64,000 nucleotides of DNA, taken from contig JAYWCL010000122.1 of the NCBI GenBank assembly GCA_043780595.1, positions 32,290 to 96,289 of the forward strand, given 5' to 3'. Positions 7,757 through 19,827 of this stretch are shown piece by piece; the stretch's first letter is position 1, and every line of letters begins with the position of its first letter. This stretch comes from Limnoglobus sp043780595. Lineage in GTDB: Bacteria > Planctomycetota > Planctomycetia > Gemmatales > Gemmataceae. The translations under genes and the position numbers were made by a program. The notes below the pieces were generated by a model, which was not told the origin of the DNA, ran no database searches, and saw only the letters and a program-made list of their open reading frames with translations.

Positions 7757-10459
7757 ATGCGTCTGATCTACGCAACGATACTGGCGTTCGTCGGTGGCTC
7801 GGTCATCGCGGCCGAACCGACGAATGAGCAGATCGAGTTCTTCGAGAAGAAAATCCGCCCGATCTTCGTCGACAACTGCGTGAAATGCCACGGGGCGAAG
7901 AAGCAGGAAGCGGGGTTGCGTCTCGATACCGCAGCCGGGCTGAAAAAAGGCACCGACACGGGGCCGGTGGTCGTTGCCGGCGATCCGGCCAAGAGCCTGC
8001 TGGTAAAGTCCGTTCGCCGCGAAGGCGAATACGCGATGCCGCCGAGCAAGGCGTTGCCCCCGGAGGCGGTGGCGGCACTGACCGAGTGGGTGAAGATCGG
8101 TGCCCCCTTCCCCGTTGACAGCGTGCAAGTCGGCGATGCGGCCACACTCGGAAAATCGCACTGGGCGTTCCAACCGGTTCGCGATCCCGTCGTGCCGAAG
8201 TCCAAATTGGTATCCGATACTGCTAACCCGATCGATCGCTTCCTCGCGGCAAAGTGGGAACAACGCGGCCTCACGCCTTCGCCGCCCACCGACGCGCGAA
8301 CGCTGATTCGCCGCGTCAGCCTCGATTTGACCGGCCTGCCACCGACCGCCGATGAAGCCGATGCCTTCGCGAACGACAAGTCGCCGAACGCCTACGAACG
8401 CTTGGTCGATCGCTTGCTCGCGTCGCCGCAATACGGCGAACGCTGGGGCCGACACTGGCTCGACCTCGCACGCTATTCGGACACCAAGGGTTACGTGTTT
8501 ACCGAGGATATCAACTATCCGTACGCTTACACCTTCCGCGAATATGTGATTCGATCGCTCAACGAAGACAAGCCGTACGATCAGTTTTTGAAGGAGCAAC
8601 TCGCGGCGGATCGCATGAACCTCGGCGAAGACAAACGCCCGCTGGCGGCACTCGGCTTCCTCACCGTAGGCCGTCGGTTTAGCAATAACCCACACGATAT
8701 TATCGACGACCGCATCGACCTCGTCACGCGCGGTTTGATGGGCATTACCGTTGCCTGCGCCCGTTGCCACGATCACAAATTCGACCCGATCCCGACCGCC
8801 GATTATTACAGCCTGTACGGCGTGTTTGCGAGTTCGGTCGAGCCGAAAGATCTGCCGATCATCGGCGATGTCCCGCGCACGCCGGAGTTCATCGCCTTCG
8901 AGGCGGAGCTAAAAAAGAAGCAAGAACTCGCTGCCGAGTTTGCCACGAAGATGTACGAAGCCGCACTCGCGCCGTTCCGCACTTCGGAGAACATCGCACG
9001 CTATTTGCTGGCTACGAAGGAACTTTCGACGTTGCCCAACACGAACGCCGACAAGTTCGCAGCCGAACGCAAGATGAACCCGACGATCTTCGACCGCTGG
9101 CGGAAGTTCCTGACTGAAGCGAAGAAACGCAACGATCCGATCTTCCTGCCGTGGTTCGCCGCATCGGAGGTGCCCGAGAAAGACATCGCCGCAAAACTCG
9201 CGACACTGCCGAAAACGGTTCATCCGTACCTTCTGACGATGCTCGGCGACAGCCAACCGAAGACGCTCGCGGACGTGGCCGCCATTTACGGTGAACTGCT
9301 CGCCGAATCGCTCGAGCCACTCGCCGGCAAGCCCGATCCAGCACGTGCGGCACTCGCGGACGTGCTCATCGGCACCGACGCACCGACGAATCCGTTACCT
9401 GCCGAAGCGGATAAAGTCGTGGTCATCGCCACGAAGAAAATTTTTCGCGGACTCCGCAACGATGCCGACAAGTTCCGCTCGAACTCACCGTATTCGCCAC
9501 CGCGTGCGATGGTGATGAACGATGCGCCGCAGCCGACCGAACCGGTCGTCTTCCTGCGTGGGAACCCAAACAATCGCGGCGTGAAAATTCCCCGGCAGAT
9601 GCCTGCGGCGGTCGGAGTGCGGAAGCCGTTCGTCAGCGGCAGTGGCCGCCTCGAGTTGGCCATGTCGATCGCGAGTGCGGACAACCCGCTGACCGCGCGC
9701 GTGTTCGTCAACCGCGTCTGGATGCATCACTTCGGGCAGGGTCTCGTTCGCAGCACGAGCAACTTCGGGTTGCGCGGTGAACTGCCGAGCCATCCGGAAC
9801 TTCTGGACTATCTCGCGAAACGCTTCACGACTGAAGGTTGGTCGATCAAGACACTGCACCGGCGGATTTTGACATCGCAGGTGTATCGTCAATCGAGCCG
9901 CGTGTTACCCGATGCCGCCGCCCGCGATCCGGAAAATATCTGGCTCGCCCGCATGAACCGCACGCGGACCGATTTCGAGATCATGCGCGATGGCTTCCTG
10001 TTCGCCGCCGGCGCACTCGATACGAAGGTGGTTGGCGGGCGATCCGTGAATCTGTTTACCGAACCGTTCGCGAAACGGCGTGCCGTCTACGGCTTCGTCG
10101 ATCGCCAGAACCTGCCCGGGACGTTCCGCGTGTTCGACTTTGCCAGCCCCGAGCAACACTCTCCGCAACGCTTTCAAACGACGGTGCCGCAACAATCACT
10201 GTTTCTCATGAACAGCCCGTTCGCGATGTCGCAAGCGGCCGCGGTGGCGGCCCGCCCGGAGGTGACACAAGCGAAGACACCCGAGGCGAAAGTGACCGCG
10301 ATTTATCGCATCATCCTCGGCCGAAACCCGACGGCTACGGAGTGGGCCACGGTGCAACCGTTCGCAACTGAAGATACGATGCCCGCGAATGCGTATGGTG
10401 TCTGGGCGCAACTCGCGCAAGTGTTGCTGTTGAGCAACGAGTTCGCCTTCGTCGATTGA
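7757..10459 (+). CDS. PSCyt1/DUF1549/DUF1553 planctomycete cytochrome protein
   Basis: 900-residue exported protein (signal about residues 1-19) of a family typical of Planctomycetes. The N-terminal cytochrome-like domain has CVKCH at 41-45 and a distal Met in YAMPPSKALP. DUF1549 follows with the family motif CARCHDHKFDP, then a variable middle, then DUF1553 with the NRVWMHHFG block. Such proteins are nearly always paired with a DUF1501 gene, as here 27 bases downstream. The biochemical function is not established; roles in polysaccharide-linked redox chemistry have been suggested. A weak promoter-like TTCGAC-18-TAGAAT lies about 50 bases upstream. Confidence 0.92.
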   Translation: MRLIYATILAFVGGSVIAAEPTNEQIEFFEKKIRPIFVDNCVKCHGAKKQEAGLRLDTAAGLKKGTDTGPVVVAGDPAKSLLVKSVRREGEYAMPPSKALPPEAVAALTEWVKIGAPFPVDSVQVGDAATLGKSHWAFQPVRDPVVPKSKLVSDTANPIDRFLAAKWEQRGLTPSPPTDARTLIRRVSLDLTGLPPTADEADAFANDKSPNAYERLVDRLLASPQYGERWGRHWLDLARYSDTKGYVFTEDINYPYAYTFREYVIRSLNEDKPYDQFLKEQLAADRMNLGEDKRPLAALGFLTVGRRFSNNPHDIIDDRIDLVTRGLMGITVACARCHDHKFDPIPTADYYSLYGVFASSVEPKDLPIIGDVPRTPEFIAFEAELKKKQELAAEFATKMYEAALAPFRTSENIARYLLATKELSTLPNTNADKFAAERKMNPTIFDRWRKFLTEAKKRNDPIFLPWFAASEVPEKDIAAKLATLPKTVHPYLLTMLGDSQPKTLADVAAIYGELLAESLEPLAGKPDPARAALADVLIGTDAPTNPLPAEADKVVVIATKKIFRGLRNDADKFRSNSPYSPPRAMVMNDAPQPTEPVVFLRGNPNNRGVKIPRQMPAAVGVRKPFVSGSGRLELAMSIASADNPLTARVFVNRVWMHHFGQGLVRSTSNFGLRGELPSHPELLDYLAKRFTTEGWSIKTLHRRILTSQVYRQSSRVLPDAAARDPENIWLARMNRTRTDFEIMRDGFLFAAGALDTKVVGGRSVNLFTEPFAKRRAVYGFVDRQNLPGTFRVFDFASPEQHSPQRFQTTVPQQSLFLMNSPFAMSQAAAVAARPEVTQAKTPEAKVTAIYRIILGRNPTATEWATVQPFATEDTMPANAYGVWAQLAQVLLLSNEFAFVD

Positions 10460-10486
10460 TTTTACGACCAAAACTATGGTGACGCG

Positions 10487-11892
<1,406 letters not shown>

Positions 11893-11896
<4 letters not shown>

Positions 11897-13236
11897 TCGA
11901 CTGCCCCATCGCGCTGCGCGACGATCGCGCAGCGGCCGCGCTCGCCATCTGGAACGCCGCCGTGGCGGCCGCCGATCCGGCGACGCTCGTCATTCAGCAA
12001 TTTGTAAACGAGTACGAACAACTCACGCCACTCCTCGATTCGGCTTCGCGTATCCTCGTGGTCGGTGCCGGTAAAGCGAGCGGTGCGATGGCGCACGGAC
12101 TCGAACGGGTGTTCGAGAATCGCGAACATCTCAGCGGCATCGTCAATGTGCCCGATGGCACGACCGCAATCACCGACCGCATTCGCCTTAACCACGCCCG
12201 ACCCGCTGGCAGTAACCACCCGACCGAAGCGGGCGTTCGCGGAGCAGAAGAAATGCTCGCACTCTTGCAGGGTGCCGGCCCGAACGACATCGCGTTCTGC
12301 CTGATCTCCGGTGGCGGTTCCGCACTTCTCCCCGCACCAGCAGACGGAATCTCCCTTGCAGACAAGCAGCAAATCACGAAGTACCTCCACGCCAGCGGTG
12401 CGACGATCAACGAGATGAACGCCGTACGAAAGCACTTGTCGCGCATCAAAGGCGGTTGCCTTGCCAAGGCGTTTCGCGGGAAATTACTCATCAGTTTTAT
12501 CATCTCCGATGTTGTCGGCGACCCGCTCGATGTGATCGCCTCTGGGCCGACGGTTATCGACCCGACGACGTACGCTGACGCAATCGACGTGCTGACGCGA
12601 TACGACTTGTTGGCCCGCGCGCCAGCGGCGATTCGCGCCCATCTGGAACGCGGCGTACGCGGTGACATAGCGGAGACACTGAAAGTGCTTCCCGATAATA
12701 TTCGCAACGTGCTGATCGGCTCGAACGCCCAGTCGCTCGATGCCGCATCGCAAGAAGCGACCCATCGCGGTTACACCGTGGTCGATCTCGGGCCATTCGT
12801 CGAAGGCGAAACCCGCGAGGTGGCGAAGGTCGTTGCGGCGATTGTGCGGAACATCCGCAGCCGCGCGAAACCGGTGCCGCCGCCAGCGTGCATCCTGATC
12901 GGTGGCGAAACGACGGTGACGCTGAACGCGAACCCCGGCAAGGGCGGGCGCAACCAAGAGTTCGCGCTCGCGATGCTCGCGTATTTGGGTAGCGACGGAA
13001 TGCGTGGCGTCACGGTGTTGAGCGCGGGGACCGACGGCGAAGATGGCCCCACCGATGCCGCCGGAGCGATCGCGACGTACGACATGTTGCAAGCCGACGA
13101 GCAACGAGGATTCTTGCTAACGAAGCATCTCGATACTCACGACGCCTACCCATTGTTCGCCGCTACCGGTGGCCTGATTCGCAGCGGCCTGACGGGCACG
13201 AACGTCACCGATGTGCGCGTGATTCTGGTGTCGTGA
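11893..13236 (+). CDS. Glycerate kinase, MOFRL type (glycerate 2-kinase)
   Basis: 447 residues from a GTG whose last two bases form the upstream stop (GTGA overlap). The open frame continues upstream inside the DUF1501 gene but that part is a shadow. The N-terminal half holds the VVGAGKASGAMA nucleotide-site segment, the SGGGSALLPAP loop and the HLSRIKGG segment. The C-terminal MOFRL domain has GGETTVTL, GGRNQEFALA and SAGTDGEDGPTDAAG. Such enzymes phosphorylate D-glycerate with ATP, linking serine/glyoxylate or sugar-acid breakdown to glycolysis. Its coupling to DUF1549/DUF1501 genes is suggestive of sugar catabolism but not proof. Confidence 0.92.
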
Positions 13237-13463
13237 GCGATTGCACTTTCTTCCCAGTCGGTAGCTTTCGCGTGTAAAAATTGCAAACGACGGAATCGCA
13301 CGAGCAAGAACGACTACGATTTCAGCGTTTTAGGCGGCTGCGACGCGAATCTTCACGATGGCGCGCGAATTGCAATATGTTCGATTGTTGCCGACCTGGC
13401 ACTTGTTTACAGGGGCTGGGACGGAAGAGGCACGGCACGCGGACCGGAACCTGCGTGCCAATG

Positions 13464-13501
13464 AATGGCCGGGTGAACTACATATGGTTCACCCGGCCAT
13501 T
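13464..13501. terminator. Perfect 15-bp hairpin between convergent genes
   Basis: AATGGCCGGGTGAAC and its exact complement GTTCACCCGGCCATT enclose an 8-base loop. The hairpin lies just beyond the stop of the minus-strand ceramidase gene and in the 276-base gap after the glycerate kinase gene. There is no clear U-tract on the plus side, so action for the minus gene is more likely. No convincing gene is seen in the rest of the gap. Confidence 0.65.
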
Positions 13502-13512
13502 GCGTTTGACGG

Positions 13513-14925
13513 TCACTTCTTCGCGACTTCATTCAGCAGTTCCAACACCGTTTTCACGATCCCCACCGAGGCATTCACTTCGAGGTAACTCGACCGCGCT
13601 CGCCACGTTTCGTAGCCGCCGAGATGATGCTGATGCGGCGTCGGCAGGTAGCCGTTGTACCCGTTCGCCAACGACACGTTTAGCGTCGGCTGAATCGGGC
13701 TGCGTCGCTTGATCTCGAGGCCGATTTCGGTGAAGACTTCGCACGGGATTGCGGTAATCGCCAGGTTGCCGACACGCATGACTTGCAGTTTCAGTTTCAC
13801 CGTGTCCGGGTACTTGTTGAGCGCGATCGTCTCGCCGGCATAGACTTCATCGGCACCGGCTGCGTTGCGGCCAGCGATCTTTTTCAGGATCGCCTCGGCT
13901 CGCGTAATTTCCGTCGCCGTCGGTTTGCGGACCTTGAATTCGAGTTCGCGCTCGGCGACAGCCAACGAAACTTCGCGAGTGTGCTTCGCCGACAGATACG
14001 CTTTCTTCGCAGCCGTTGCCACGACTTCGCCCACGACGCGGATGCGTTCGCCAGGCCCCGCTTTAATCGGCGATTGCCCGAAGTTGATGTTGTTCACGTC
14101 GCCACTGGTGCCGTTGGAAAGTGCGCCGACGAACTTTGCATCGCCGCCGATCATCGGCCCGATTTTCTCGCTGACCACGCCGAAATAATCGGCGGATACT
14201 GCCGGAAAACCGCCGACGTAGTGCAGCGAATAATTCGTGTAAAGTGCGAGCGGTTGGCCGCTCACCGTGCGTGCGGAAAGCACCGAAACATCGGGGTCGA
14301 TCGGCCCGGCAGGTGCGATCAGGCCGGGGTTGAGTTGGCCGGGGTTCATCCGCACCAAGTCCGTCGTGTTGCCGAATGGGTCGAGGTTCGGCACTCCCGG
14401 TTTGATCCACCAACGCCGATTAAAGAGCTGCGTTGGCTCTTGCGCGACGCCCCAACCCAACTCGCATTCGGTCAGGTTCGCGTTCGCTTTTTCGATCCCT
14501 TCGGCAATTTTTCCCGTCAGAAATTCGACGTATTTCGCATCGGGGTTGCTGCCGAAGCAGGCGGTAACCGCGGGTGCGGTGTGCGTGTGCGTCGCCGATA
14601 CGAGCATGTGACCGACCGGGATTCCGGTCTTCGCGGAGGCTCGCGTTTTCGCATCGTCGATCAGTTCGCGGGGCATGAGGCAACTATCGACGATGACGAT
14701 CGCGAGCTTGATTTTGCTATCGTCGAGAACGATGCACCGCGCGTGGAGCGGGTCGTGAACCGCCGTCGCTTTGACATCGCTAAAGTTGCCATTCACGGAG
14801 ATTGGGAAGTGCAGCGGACTCACGTCCATTGCAAATGCCCCGGCCCGCAACGTCGGCTTCGGTTCGGCGGCGAACGATGGGACGGCGATCGTGCCGACCG
14901 CGATCAGGATCAGAAATGCACGCAC
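13513..14925 (-). CDS. Neutral/alkaline ceramidase-like hydrolase
   Basis: 470 residues with a signal peptide (about 1-19). It matches the N-terminal catalytic domain of neutral/alkaline non-lysosomal ceramidases. It has the early GAFAMDVSP segment, the metal-binding ATHTHTAP near residue 110, a second His in YSLHYVGG, and NGTSGDVNNINF, which carries the likely active Ser. It lacks the C-terminal Ig-like domain of full ceramidases (usually over 650 residues). Planctomycetes have many such proteins, and the real substrate may be another amide or ester. It lies 16 bases after the PVC dehydrogenase gene, in one probable operon. Confidence 0.85.
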   Translation of the reverse strand: MRAFLILIAVGTIAVPSFAAEPKPTLRAGAFAMDVSPLHFPISVNGNFSDVKATAVHDPLHARCIVLDDSKIKLAIVIVDSCLMPRELIDDAKTRASAKTGIPVGHMLVSATHTHTAPAVTACFGSNPDAKYVEFLTGKIAEGIEKANANLTECELGWGVAQEPTQLFNRRWWIKPGVPNLDPFGNTTDLVRMNPGQLNPGLIAPAGPIDPDVSVLSARTVSGQPLALYTNYSLHYVGGFPAVSADYFGVVSEKIGPMIGGDAKFVGALSNGTSGDVNNINFGQSPIKAGPGERIRVVGEVVATAAKKAYLSAKHTREVSLAVAERELEFKVRKPTATEITRAEAILKKIAGRNAAGADEVYAGETIALNKYPDTVKLKLQVMRVGNLAITAIPCEVFTEIGLEIKRRSPIQPTLNVSLANGYNGYLPTPHQHHLGGYETWRARSSYLEVNASVGIVKTVLELLNEVAKK

Positions 14926-14941
14926 GGAGAAACTCCTTCAA

Positions 14942-17581
14942 TTAGGGTTTGGCGAGGGTCAACGTCAGCAGGTAACTCATCAAGTCGGCGATCTCGCGAT
15001 CCGTGGCGAGATCGAGCGACCCGACGGGCATCAGCGATTCGTCTTTGGTCTTTTTGGATTCGATGCGGTCGCCCGTAATTCTTATCGTTTCCGTCGCTCC
15101 GGTTTGCAGAATGATGCCGTCGATCGCTTCGTACACGATAATTCCTCGCACACTTTTCCCTTCGTGCGTAGCGATTTCCGTCGTACGGTAGCGAACGGGA
15201 ACGTCGCGATTCGGGTCGATGATCGCCGTCCAGAGGTCGGCTCTGCCAAAGCGTTTGGCTACGCCTTCGAGCGATGGCCCCACCGCCTGCGCGCCGTTGT
15301 GGCAGGCGGCACATTGGAATTTCGCGAACAGTTTGAGGCCGTTTGCCGCGCTGCCATTCGCCCAATCGATCGCATCGAAACGCTTCTTCCAACTGCTCGA
15401 GTTCGGGCTACCTTCGTTGAGTCGTTTCGCCAACTCCGGCCGTTCGCGTTCGACCCACGCACTCCACTCGCTGAAGTTCGGACCGTACGTTTGTTGCGTC
15501 GATTTCCGCAACAGTTCCGCCACTGCTGCGCGGGCCTCAGCTTCCGGTTTGCCATCGCCGAGCCGACGAAATGCCCGCAACAGTGACAGCGTATCGTCAT
15601 CGCGCTTCGGCAGTTTCGCTAAGGCATCGACGATCGTAATCACCGCTTTCGGATTGGCCGTACGCAGTCCACCAATAAGCATCGCGTGATCGCTCTCGAT
15701 CGGCGACTTGGCGATCAGCGGAAGCAAGGCCTCTTCGAGGCCGCCGACCGACCAGAGTGGTGAAATGAGCGGTCGCACTTCAATAGCGGGCAATGCGCCG
15801 AGCAACTCAGTTGCACCTAAATCCCAAGCATATGCGCGATCTTTCGCCGCCACGGCCACGAACCGCCGCGCTGCCTTTTCGCGCGAGATGCCTTCGAGTT
15901 TCGCGAGCCAAACGTGCTCCACGCGACCGAACTCCGGGCGTTCGAGAATTGCTGTGGAAAGCCGCATATCGCGCTTCAATAATTGGTTCGCCACCTCAGT
16001 GAGGCGTAACGTCCAATGGCGATCGCGTAGCCATTTCCGCGACTCGTATTTCCCATCGAGCGCAACGATCGCCGATGCGGTGCGAGCCGTGACAATCTCG
16101 TTTCGCATACCGCGAAGTTGAGCGAGGACGGCGAGGTAATGGACGTCTTCAACGGGGTCGCTGCGCGCATCGATTTTGTCGAGGACTTTGACGATCGTAT
16201 CCAGGTCTTCGTCGGCGAGTGCGGCGAGCGTTCGGGAGAGTTCGCGGTCGCAATCGATGTTACCTGAAGGGAACGACGCACGAAGCGAAACGAGTACAGG
16301 CTTCGCCAACTCGTCCGTCGGTGGCTTGCGTAGGGTGTATCCTTCCCACACGGTTCCCATCGCACTCGGGGCCGCGAGATCGCCGTAGGAAAGTTGCAAT
16401 TTGCGAACGGCTGTCAGTGGAGTGTCAGCGACATCGCGAACGATGACTTTGCCGAGATCGAATTTCTGCATCGGCAGTGGTTTCGCATCGCCGACCGGTT
16501 TCGTCGAGTGGATGCGGTAGACCGAGCCGCGCGTGCCGCGTCCGCCGATACTTGCGAACAAGTCGCCGCTCTTCGGGTGGACGGCCAACCCGGTCGGCGC
16601 GAATCCGCTATCGCCGACCGCTTCCAGAAACGGCACGGGCGTGCTGCGGTCGCGTTCGACCTTAGCGAACCAGATTTTGCCGAAGGTCCAATCGGCGAGG
16701 AAGAAGCCGTTTTGATAGTCTGCAAACTGCGTGTGTCGATAGCAGATGCACGCAGTCGGCGAGCCGCGCCCGAGCGTTGCGAGCGGCGCGATGGTGTCGG
16801 AAAAGTACGGCGGTTTGCGCCAGGTTTGAGCGAACTGCGGGTTCAGCCAGCCGTAGTGAGCACCGGGTACGATGCGATAAAATCGCGTCGGTTCGAACCA
16901 CGGCAACCCCACGCATCGCTCGTTGTCCGAGTCGAACGTGTACGGTTCGCCGTTGGTGTCGAAGTCGAAATCGTAGGCGTTTCGGAAACCGTCGGCGATC
17001 GCTTCGACATTTTTGCCGCTCGTATCGATGCGTAAAAGACAGCCTGCTATCGGGGCTTTCACCGGCGACGTTGCGGTGGTGATCGCTTTCGCGTTCACGC
17101 CCGTGTTGTTTCCGCACATCACGTACAGCCAGCCATCCGGCCCACGACGGACCGCGTGCGCGTGGTGTTCGCCACCCGTTTTAAGGGCTAGGATTTTCGT
17201 GCCGGAGATCAGCGTGACTGGTCGTTTTCCATCGCAGTTCTCGAATCGCCAAAGGCCGCCATCGGTAACGGCGTACAACGTGTTGCCTTCCAGCAGTAGC
17301 CCCATTGGGCCTTCTTGGATTCCCGTCACAAGTTCGACCGCTCGCTCGGCAACGCCATCGTTGTCGTCGTCGATGAGTTCGCGAATGTACCCGCGTCCCG
17401 CCACGATCGCGCGGCCGTCGCTGCTAATGGACATGCAATAAATATCGTTCGCGAGTTCCGGCCCCGCAAACGAATCCACCGCGAAACCGGTCGGCACTTT
17501 CAGGTCTTTCACCGGCTCGGCACGCGAAGTCGCCGTCAAAACGCAGGTGCTGAAAAGGAGCAATACGAATCGGAGAAGCAT
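14942..17581 (-). CDS. PVC-type dehydrogenase propeller fused to cytochrome c
   Basis: About 879 residues from the Met that opens a clear signal peptide (MLLRFVLLLFSTCVL). Translation could start upstream in frame, but that part has no signal character. The first 400 residues form a sorbosone/glucose-dehydrogenase-like beta-propeller of the kind called membrane-bound dehydrogenase in PVC bacteria. A helical, repeat-like region follows. The C-terminal 130 residues form a haem domain with CAACH at 757-761 and a distal MPVGSLD Met. Members are thought to oxidise sugars or alcohols in the periplasm and pass electrons to the attached cytochrome. It is first gene of a unit with the ceramidase homologue. 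Confidence 0.9.
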   Translation of the reverse strand: MLLRFVLLLFSTCVLTATSRAEPVKDLKVPTGFAVDSFAGPELANDIYCMSISSDGRAIVAGRGYIRELIDDDNDGVAERAVELVTGIQEGPMGLLLEGNTLYAVTDGGLWRFENCDGKRPVTLISGTKILALKTGGEHHAHAVRRGPDGWLYVMCGNNTGVNAKAITTATSPVKAPIAGCLLRIDTSGKNVEAIADGFRNAYDFDFDTNGEPYTFDSDNERCVGLPWFEPTRFYRIVPGAHYGWLNPQFAQTWRKPPYFSDTIAPLATLGRGSPTACICYRHTQFADYQNGFFLADWTFGKIWFAKVERDRSTPVPFLEAVGDSGFAPTGLAVHPKSGDLFASIGGRGTRGSVYRIHSTKPVGDAKPLPMQKFDLGKVIVRDVADTPLTAVRKLQLSYGDLAAPSAMGTVWEGYTLRKPPTDELAKPVLVSLRASFPSGNIDCDRELSRTLAALADEDLDTIVKVLDKIDARSDPVEDVHYLAVLAQLRGMRNEIVTARTASAIVALDGKYESRKWLRDRHWTLRLTEVANQLLKRDMRLSTAILERPEFGRVEHVWLAKLEGISREKAARRFVAVAAKDRAYAWDLGATELLGALPAIEVRPLISPLWSVGGLEEALLPLIAKSPIESDHAMLIGGLRTANPKAVITIVDALAKLPKRDDDTLSLLRAFRRLGDGKPEAEARAAVAELLRKSTQQTYGPNFSEWSAWVERERPELAKRLNEGSPNSSSWKKRFDAIDWANGSAANGLKLFAKFQCAACHNGAQAVGPSLEGVAKRFGRADLWTAIIDPNRDVPVRYRTTEIATHEGKSVRGIIVYEAIDGIILQTGATETIRITGDRIESKKTKDESLMPVGSLDLATDREIADLMSYLLTLTLAKP

Positions 17582-17742
17582 TGGGGCAGGCTCGTGTGGA
17601 TGCACCGGTCGTGCCGGTTGGTAGAAGGATAACGAGTTCAGCCGGGAATGCACGCGCGAACTCATTTTCCTTTTCTGCGAAGAATGTTGCACGAAAACGA
17701 ACGCGGTCCGCCACTAACACGGGTAACACCACGGAGAATCCG

Positions 17743-19806
17743 ATGCGCCTCACCTTGCGAACCCTGCTGGCATACCTCGACGACACGCTCTCTGCCGAGG
17801 AAGCGAAGTTGATCGGGCAGAAGGTCAACGAAAGCGAATCGGCACAGGAACTGATCGAAAAAATCAAGCGGGTGACGCGCCGCCGTGGGTTGTCCACGCC
17901 GCCTGCCGCCGCGAACGGTTCGGACCCGAACACCGTCGCGGAGTACCTCAGCGATGCGTTGCCGAGCGACCAAGTCGGCGCGTTTGAATTGTCGTGTTTG
18001 GAGTCCGATGTGATGCTCGCCGAAGTGGCGGCGTGCCACCAGATTCTCACGCTGTTACTCAGCGATCCCGTTCGCGTTCCGCCGACCGCGCGGCAACGAA
18101 TGTATCAACTGACGCGCGGACCGGAGTCGCTACCGAAGCGCAAACCCGGCAACGCGATCCCCGTCGGCGGCGTGCTTCCCGATGCGCCGTTTCAAGATGC
18201 CGACGACTCCGATGCCGCCTACCTTCTCGGCATGAAAGCCTATTCCCGAAGCGATTCGCCGGCCAAACGCGCGGGGAAAGTCTTGTTATTGGTAATGCTC
18301 GTCGCCGCGTTCGTCGGTTCGGTCTGCATGGTCTGGCCCGAGTCGATCGCGCCGGACGTGCGACAAAAGAAGCCCGATCTCGACGCTGGTGTCGTGCCGA
18401 ACGTACCCGCAGTCGAACCCAAAAAAGTGAACGAACCCGCACCCGAGAAAGTCGTTGTCCCACCGGCTCCAACGCCAACGAGGAAATCCACTGACACCCC
18501 CATGACACCCATCGAACCGGCACCGGCGAAACCCGAGCCGATTGCTGCCGCAAAAGCGGATCGCATCGCCATCGGCAAACTCGAAACGCCCGATGCGGTC
18601 GTGCTTGCCGAATCGGGTAAAGGGAAGTGGATGCGCATCGTCGGTGCGGATCTTTCCGTATCGACGGTCGATCGGCATATCAGCTTGCCCGGTTACAAGT
18701 CGAAAATTCGCCTCGATAGCGGTGCGGTCGTCGAACTTTGGGGCAATCTGCCCGATCAGCTGCCGATCCCGATCCTCGAAAGCTCGGTATCGTTTGCGGT
18801 ACCCGTCGAAGGATACGGTGCCGATATCCGCATCCATTCCGGTCGTATTTACCTAACGACGAAGAACCCGATGGGCAGCCGAATTCGCTTGCGAATCCGC
18901 TCGGAAATCTGGGATGTCGCGCTGATCGACGACAAATCCGATGTCGTCGTGGAAGTTTCCCACAGTCTGCGTCGCGGCATACAACCGAACGCGGTCGATG
19001 CCTCCGAACCGCCGCAGACGGCCATCGCGATCGCGGCTCTCAAGGGCAAAGTGAAACTCGAAATCGCGTCGCGAACGATACCCGAACTGAACCCCGGCGA
19101 GGCGGTTTTTTGGAACAGCCAAGCGAACGAATTCGTCGGGCCGAAGAAGCTAGGTGAAGCGAAAACCGGAAAAGATTCTTCGTACTTTTCGCGCTATCCC
19201 GTACCCGCATCGGAAGTCGTGGCGAAAGCCGTGCAACAGTCGTTGGCCGATCTCTCAACGAAGTTCACCGCCCCCGATTCCGTGCGGGTCCGCTTCGCGG
19301 AAATGCTTGCAGAACAGACCGAATACACATTACCGATCCTCATTCGCTGTCGCGTGGGGATACTCGGCCACACCGCCATCGGCGACTGGCCCGAACTGGT
19401 CGATGCCCTACACGACGTCTCGCGACCGCAGGTTCGCGAAGCCGCCATCTATGGCATCATCGAACTCGCCGGCGAGAGTAACGAGGGGGCCGAACGCCTC
19501 CAAAAATTGCTCGTCGAGAAGAGCCGCTGCAACGCCGAACAGGCCCAGCGAGTCATTAGCTTAATTCGCGGCCCAACCCCAGCCGAACGCACCGAAGCGA
19601 TCGTACTAGATCGCATCGTCGACGATCTCAATTCGCCGGCGCTGGCCGTGCGTGAGTTCGCACTCTGGACGTTGAAAAACGACATCGACCCCGAATCGCG
19701 AAGCAACAAGATATTGAGCTTCATCGACATGGCCGGCACCGCCGAATCGCGAGAAGGAGCGATAAAAGCCTGGAAACGCCGAATCGACGAGATCAAGAAC
19801 CAGTAA
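17743..19806 (+). CDS. Membrane protein with N-terminal helical (anti-sigma-like), FecR-like and HEAT regions
   Basis: 687 residues from ATG 17743, with GGAG 7 bases upstream; the longer open frame to 17581 is discounted. Residues 1-130 are helical with two similar segments (LLAYLDDTLSAEEA and VAEYLSDALPSDQ), resembling cytoplasmic anti-sigma modules but without Zn ligands. One membrane helix lies at about 178-200. A Pro/Lys/Glu linker follows (to about 275), then a beta-rich FecR-like domain (about 285-480) and a HEAT-like helical end (about 500-687). The topology is cytoplasmic N-terminus and periplasmic C-terminus. A signalling or cell-surface sensing role is inferred. It is divergent from the PVC dehydrogenase gene across 161 bases. 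Confidence 0.75.
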   Translation: MRLTLRTLLAYLDDTLSAEEAKLIGQKVNESESAQELIEKIKRVTRRRGLSTPPAAANGSDPNTVAEYLSDALPSDQVGAFELSCLESDVMLAEVAACHQILTLLLSDPVRVPPTARQRMYQLTRGPESLPKRKPGNAIPVGGVLPDAPFQDADDSDAAYLLGMKAYSRSDSPAKRAGKVLLLVMLVAAFVGSVCMVWPESIAPDVRQKKPDLDAGVVPNVPAVEPKKVNEPAPEKVVVPPAPTPTRKSTDTPMTPIEPAPAKPEPIAAAKADRIAIGKLETPDAVVLAESGKGKWMRIVGADLSVSTVDRHISLPGYKSKIRLDSGAVVELWGNLPDQLPIPILESSVSFAVPVEGYGADIRIHSGRIYLTTKNPMGSRIRLRIRSEIWDVALIDDKSDVVVEVSHSLRRGIQPNAVDASEPPQTAIAIAALKGKVKLEIASRTIPELNPGEAVFWNSQANEFVGPKKLGEAKTGKDSSYFSRYPVPASEVVAKAVQQSLADLSTKFTAPDSVRVRFAEMLAEQTEYTLPILIRCRVGILGHTAIGDWPELVDALHDVSRPQVREAAIYGIIELAGESNEGAERLQKLLVEKSRCNAEQAQRVISLIRGPTPAERTEAIVLDRIVDDLNSPALAVREFALWTLKNDIDPESRSNKILSFIDMAGTAESREGAIKAWKRRIDEIKNQ

Positions 19807-19827
19807 CGAATGTGGCAAGCACAAAGA

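Noticed and set aside
13358..13588. 76-residue plus-strand ORF after the glycerate kinase gene
   Set aside because: It runs through the terminator hairpin and into the ceramidase gene, with no ribosome site or family similarity.
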